This document shows positions 59,160 to 64,000 of a stretch of 64,000 nt of DNA, piece by piece. The notes beneath the pieces are model-generated. The model did no database searches and was not told the origin of the DNA. It saw nothing but the letters and a program-made list of their open reading frames with translations. Where the stretch lies: contig OX578283.1 in assembly GCA_951217055.1 (NCBI GenBank), positions 30,972,260 to 31,036,259 on the forward strand, read 5' to 3'. How positions within the stretch are numbered: position 1 is the first letter of the stretch; every line of letters starts with the position of its first letter. The stretch is from Gerris lacustris. Lineage: Eukaryota; Arthropoda; Insecta; Hemiptera; Gerridae. The position numbers and the translations under genes were made by a program.

Positions 59160-60386
59160 GTGTACTCCCTAGGTGCATAAATAACTATTATTTGCTTCAT
59201 ACCGTTAAAAATTTAAAATACGATAGATTATATCATTCTAATGATAAAAATAATTTTTTTCTTATATTCGTCAACAAATCCAGAAAACAGAATATACAGA
59301 AAGAAATAAGTAAAAATAATGACAAATATGGGTAAACATTATCCTTTCACGATCATTGGAATTTAAAATGCTAACTGAATGTAAAGAGTGTAATTTTAAT
59401 TTATCTTATAATTAAACCTCATATTTCAACCCTCTCTCTGCATATGAAAGAGAAAAAAAACATAAATAATTGGTTTAACTTTGCTTATAATTACAAACAT
59501 TATACAGAAAAAAATTCAAGTAATTAGAGTAAAAAATAAGATATACAAGAAAGAACTGAGAGATATAAATGTATTTAAAACAAACGACAAATAAAAATAC
59601 TTGAAATAACACGGTATCGCCAACTTTATTTAACAAGGGCATTAATAACTTCTTTTACGCATAATTTATCCGTCAACCATTTATAAAAATATAAGAAGTT
59701 GAAATTATAAAAATGTACTTTATCCGTCAACCATTTATAAAATTAATCTATATATATAAAATCCAAATACCGCTCACTCACTGACTCACTGACTGACACA
59801 TCACGTTATAATAAGTAAATATATTACGTTTCTATTAAGTCTTAAGCTCTAATTTCTTAAAATATTTATTGATATATAAAAATAAACTCGATTTTTCCTT
59901 TTCAAATTTAATGTATTATGGAAATTTATAAATTTTTAAACATTTTGTAGGTGTAACATATTTTTATCTATTCTAATATAGTTTTTAAAAGGGACAATCA
60001 TAAAATAAATATAAGAAAAAATGAACATACTATAATCTTTTTACTCGAATTTATAAAAATGGATTTTATACAAGAATAATAAAAGGATAAACTCGATTTT
60101 TACTCTTCAAATTTAATTTATTATTGAAATTTATAAATTCATAAACATTTAGTATACTTATTTTTATCTATTCTTATTTGGTTTTTAAAAGAAAGAATCT
60201 TAAAATAAATAATAGAAGAAAATAAGAAACTTTATTTATAAAAGGATTTTATGATTTATAATAATAAGCATTGCGAATTTGAAAAATAAAATACTTAAAA
60301 TAGTCAACAATTTAACTGCAAAAGAAAATAATCTTAAAAATAAAAACAATTCAAATAATTGTCTAACAGACATGTTAGAAAGAATG

Positions 60387-60422
<36 letters not shown>

Positions 60423-61488
60423 AGAGCCCTATGAATGACTTTGAAATTAACTCATGCATATCATATAAGGGACCAATTTAATAAAAAGCAAGATTTCTTT
60501 GAAGAGAAAAAAAGAATAAAGTGTAAACGGCAATAGATTAAAAGTATAACAAGATCTTGAATGTTCACCAGTTTAAAAGAACATAAAGTGTATAAAAATA
60601 TGGAAAAAATGCATTTTTTTCGCGGTACCTCCTCCAAACTGCATGAAATTAATTTATTATTACTTAACAAGCCGTAAACGAACTCATATGAGTGAATAAC
60701 ATGATGAAAAAAGAAATACATAAAATAAATTACAAACAATTTAAGAGGCTGTTTTAAACCCGTGTATTATACATGTATATATATACCATCGTTAATCACT
60801 TTTACTAAAATATATGTAAGAACAGAACTGAATTACATACTTAATGGATGAATATAGGTAATAGTTAAAAACTGAAAACATAAAAATTATAGTTATAAAA
60901 AAAAGCCGGAAAATCCTCGTATAAAAATATGTAATAAAAAAGTGCAAAAGGAGTACCGCATTTTAATTATAGGTTGCAATGAGAGTAAGGCTAAATGAAA
61001 TCTAACGCCTCATTTACTCTAGTCATTACTACTTCTTTTTTATAATAAAAAAGAATAACTTTGTATATACTTTGTAACATTTATAACTAGACACCATTTA
61101 GTTTTAGCACTTTATACGTTGAAAAATATGTAAGCTAGTTAATTAGCAGGAGGAAAACACAGAAAGATATTAATAGGATTAACAAGGGCTTCTTAAAATT
61201 ATTAGTATAATAAAACACAACTCGAGTTATTGCCAGGAACTAACAGTGTTCATTAGGTAGCAAATAGAATAGAAGAGTTGGGAGAAATTAAATGTATTAT
61301 GATGGTGTGATGGAAGGAATAGAAATACAATGTAGAGAAACCAATGAGAGGATTATAAGAGAAATAAAAGGAAATTATTAGAAGAAATTCAATGTAAGAA
61401 TATTGAGGTAAGAAATTAACATTTGGTGGCAAAACATGAAGTTTGTTATGGTGGTACAAATAATTATAATATCATTAAGAGGTATAAA
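59160..61488. other. A+T-rich stretch with CACT motif and A34
   Basis: 'ctcactcactgactcactga' near 59773 with (TA)n before it is a third family E-type end. A poly-A run lies at 60387-60420. No coding frame stands out. Confidence 0.5.
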
Positions 61489-62097
61489 AAAATCGGTCCG
61501 AAAAAACTGAGACAAACTTTCTCATATATAGAGTTCATTATTACTTAGCCCAGGGTTTTCCATTTATTAGTTGGTTTGTAGGTACATTTAATTATTATTG
61601 AACATTTTATCAAAATTTATCAACCAAATAACTTCTCTTCGGCGGGGAATCGAACCCGGCGCCTCTCTCCGACTCCGTTTAAAGTTATTTTCTCAGGAAC
61701 TAGATTTTTCCTCGGAAAACGGCTTATATCGTTAGATTCATGTTTAAATGGACTACATTTTAGATTTTTTTAAATCAAAGTCATCGAACCGTTTTCGAAA
61801 ATAATATTTTTCCACGTCTTTGCAGAGTTTTTGAGGGGGTAGCGCCCCCAAATTTGGAACTAAAATTATTTGCTCGATTTCACCTCCGGGTATGATTTTC
61901 TGAACATGTAAGCCAAATTTCGTCAAAATTGACCCAATAGTTTAGACTGCACTTGTCTGCACAGACGACATACAGACATTTTTAAAAACCACTTGTTTAG
62001 ATTCAGGGGACCTTAAAACATGTAGGTAAATACATCAAAATCCCAACATCAAATTTTCGCGCCTTCACAATACTTTCTATTTATATGACAAAGTAAA
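61489..62097 (-). repeat. Family B repeat, full-length reverse copy
   Basis: In reverse orientation it shows the 5' hairpin, 'gtctgtgcagac' and a core containing 'actattgggtcaattttgac'. A GC-rich B-box segment GGTTCGATTCC (complement at 61650-61660) and the tail 'gagaaagtttgtctcagttt' follow. The GTCT run has decayed to a single 'tgtctgtatgtcgtctgtg'-like form. Confidence 0.82.
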
Positions 62098-64000
62098 AAA
62101 GGAGAATTGTTACAAGAGAATGAGCAAAAATTGTTTGAAGGAATTAAGTACAAAATTGTTGTGGGGAATGAAGAGTTTTAATTGGTGAATTTACAAGAAG
62201 TTCGTTTTAGTGATTGAAAGAATAAGAATCCCTCGAATTAATTAACTAGGGGTGTTATGAGAGAATCAATCGGAATTAAATGTAATGTAAGATTATGGTG
62301 AATGAATTGTATAAGATTGTGGTAAAAGAATTCAATCTAAGACTATGCGGTGAAAAATAAATGCAATGTCTACTATCTAGAGATGATTGTAGGAATGTAA
62401 GACAAAGAATATAAACAGTTAAAAAAATAATATAAACGGGGAATTAACAAAATTATAGCATATAATATTTACATAAAAATAACAATATAAATAATAGGAA
62501 TAATAAATTTGTACTCTTCCAAGCATCTGTATCTACTTTTTGTTTTAGGTAATTTCAGTAAATTTATGATGTTCTGGCGAACCGAAGTGCCGTAGAAAGC
62601 ATGAGATATTTATAGGAAAAATGAAGTAATTAAATGATGAGACTGATCTTTCATTATAAATTATAACTACTATTATATTAATCATATTTTAATTTTTTCT
62701 TTTATAACTTGTTGGAAAATAAATTTATTGGACCAATATAAATGCTACATCTGTTTCTTAAGATATATCCAGACTTAATGATCTATTCTTTAAAAGGAAA
62801 AAACGAGCGTGTAAAAATAATATTACTCCGTTAATTTAAATAAAAAAATAATATTACTCTGTTTATTGCAGTGGTCTTTACTTTAAAAGGTCTCTTGCTT
62901 AAGTAATAATACTTAATTGTGTCAATACCTTCTTTGTTTTTAACTATGAATCGCAAAAATATTAATTCAATAACCTTAAATTAAGACATAAAGAAGCTTA
63001 AAGATTAAAGTTATTACTTTTTTTATTAAGATTATAAAAAAATTCAAAGCATTGCCTCTAATAATAAATCCAATATAAATATACATTACAACGGTTTATA
63101 AAGTAGACATTTTTATATCCCACGGTAAAAAATTTAATAGGTAAATAAGTAGTCAATTCAATTCTCATATCTGTCACAAGAATAAAGGAGAAAAACAAAA
63201 CAAAAATAGTTTATTTGTATAAATATATTTATACAAATAGAAAAAGAATTGTCCAAGCGTGAAGTTTATTTATAAATAATCGATTAAAAGGGAGAAATCA
63301 CATTTCGTCAAAGTGTTCTTTTAAATATGAGTTTAAAAAAAAAAAAAACATCAAAACATAATAAAAGTTAATAAGTTATAGATTTTCGTTGTTGTTGGTG
63401 TTTTGAGCTATTGATAGGGAATCAATGATGTGTGGTGTGTATGCTTTTTGTTCGATTGTTAAGTGATGAATTATACAAGTTGCCTGATGAGATAGGGAAA
63501 GAAAGGGTTGTAGATGGAATGAAGAGGTAAAGTATTGAACGTCAGTACGAAGTTACCATAAAAAAAAGAAATAGTAGTAGATATCAGTAAGAATTTGGTG
63601 TCAAAACAGTTATATATGGTTTGTGGGGGAAAAAAAGGAATAGGGTTCTTATAATGAAAGGGTTGGGTACAGTTAAGGTTGGTATTAAAAAAAGGGGTGT
63701 ATCTTGAAGTAAGAAAAGATTGGATAGAGGCCCTTTAGGGTCGTTGGTTATTGTGCAGTTAGGGTAGAGTCTATGTAATTTACATGTCTTGGACTCTATT
63801 GTGTTGTATGAAGCAGGTCTTTCTTTAGTTCAAGGTCCTCAGGGATCTTTTATACCATTATCCTTGGCCCGTCGACGAGTCGTGTGCAGTGTGTGGCCCT
63901 TTTCAATATTATTATTTTTTTTTTTTTTTAATGAAAAAAAGTTAATTGAATAATGAGATATTTTAAAGTTAGTTGTTTGGGCAACAAAAAATATCTTGTT
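62098..64000. other. A+T-rich stretch to window end
   Basis: A mixed-GC patch at 63720-63900 has a plus-strand frame of about 60 codons without ATG (VLDSIVLYEAGLSLVQGPQG...) after an AG. It lacks a clear pyrimidine tract. Nothing else was recognised. Confidence 0.45.

Overview
This window looks like nuclear DNA of an invertebrate with a very A+T-rich genome, full of transposon debris. By eye it is about 70% A+T, with long (TA)n, (CA)n, poly-A and poly-T tracts, no operon-like gene packing and no complete long ORF. Several nested families of short non-autonomous elements are present. Composition and repeat style fit an arthropod, for example a copepod, but no sequence here fixes the taxon. I see no rRNA gene, no intact tRNA gene, no CRISPR array and no bacterial or organellar gene cluster.

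Coding content is sparse. The best candidate is a two-exon fragment on the minus strand at 13296-13948, with a Ser/Pro-rich micro-exon and a 50-codon exon joined by consensus-like splice sites. It is probably one piece of a gene whose other exons lie far apart or outside the window. Weaker candidates are an acceptor-preceded frame at 1208-1411, short open frames at 6598-6795 and 7534-7734, a roughly 211-codon minus-strand frame at 22210-22845 whose 3' third runs into a repeat, a decayed frame at 31701-32141 and a 65-codon minus-strand frame at 39333-39530. None could be named.

Most of the recognisable content is repeats. Family A (about 590 bp, head plus body) occurs at 201, 3130, 17840, 21838, 25261(-), 30538(-), 43480 and 45228. 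Family B (about 600 bp, with a 5' hairpin and a tRNA-like B box) occurs at 26331 and 61489(-), with partial copies at 19740, 28684, 34838 and 47664. Family C is a TIR element at 54316-54869. Family E is rich in (TA)n and CAGT repeats and occurs at 16415-17376, 27951 and 55775-56720. A family D pair lies at 19180 and 57423. MITEs with visible target duplications are nested inside family A at 398-915 and 30741-30973. Tandem arrays include a 72-bp six-copy minisatellite (29861-30299), about 121 bp x 3 (11590-11945), about 24 bp x 3 (26070-26135) and degenerate arrays at 12730-13100 and 58987-59150. Large hairpins lie at 9760-9914, 45880-45929 and 56983-57040.

The most interesting pattern is that families A, B, C and E, otherwise unlike each other, share one layout: a CAGA/CAGT tetranucleotide run, a 30-45 bp spacer, then a related core resembling ACTAnnnGnCCGATTTnAATG followed by AAATTTGG. 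This suggests a shared central module, as in CORE-SINE or HINE-type elements. All of this was read by eye, without alignment or database search.
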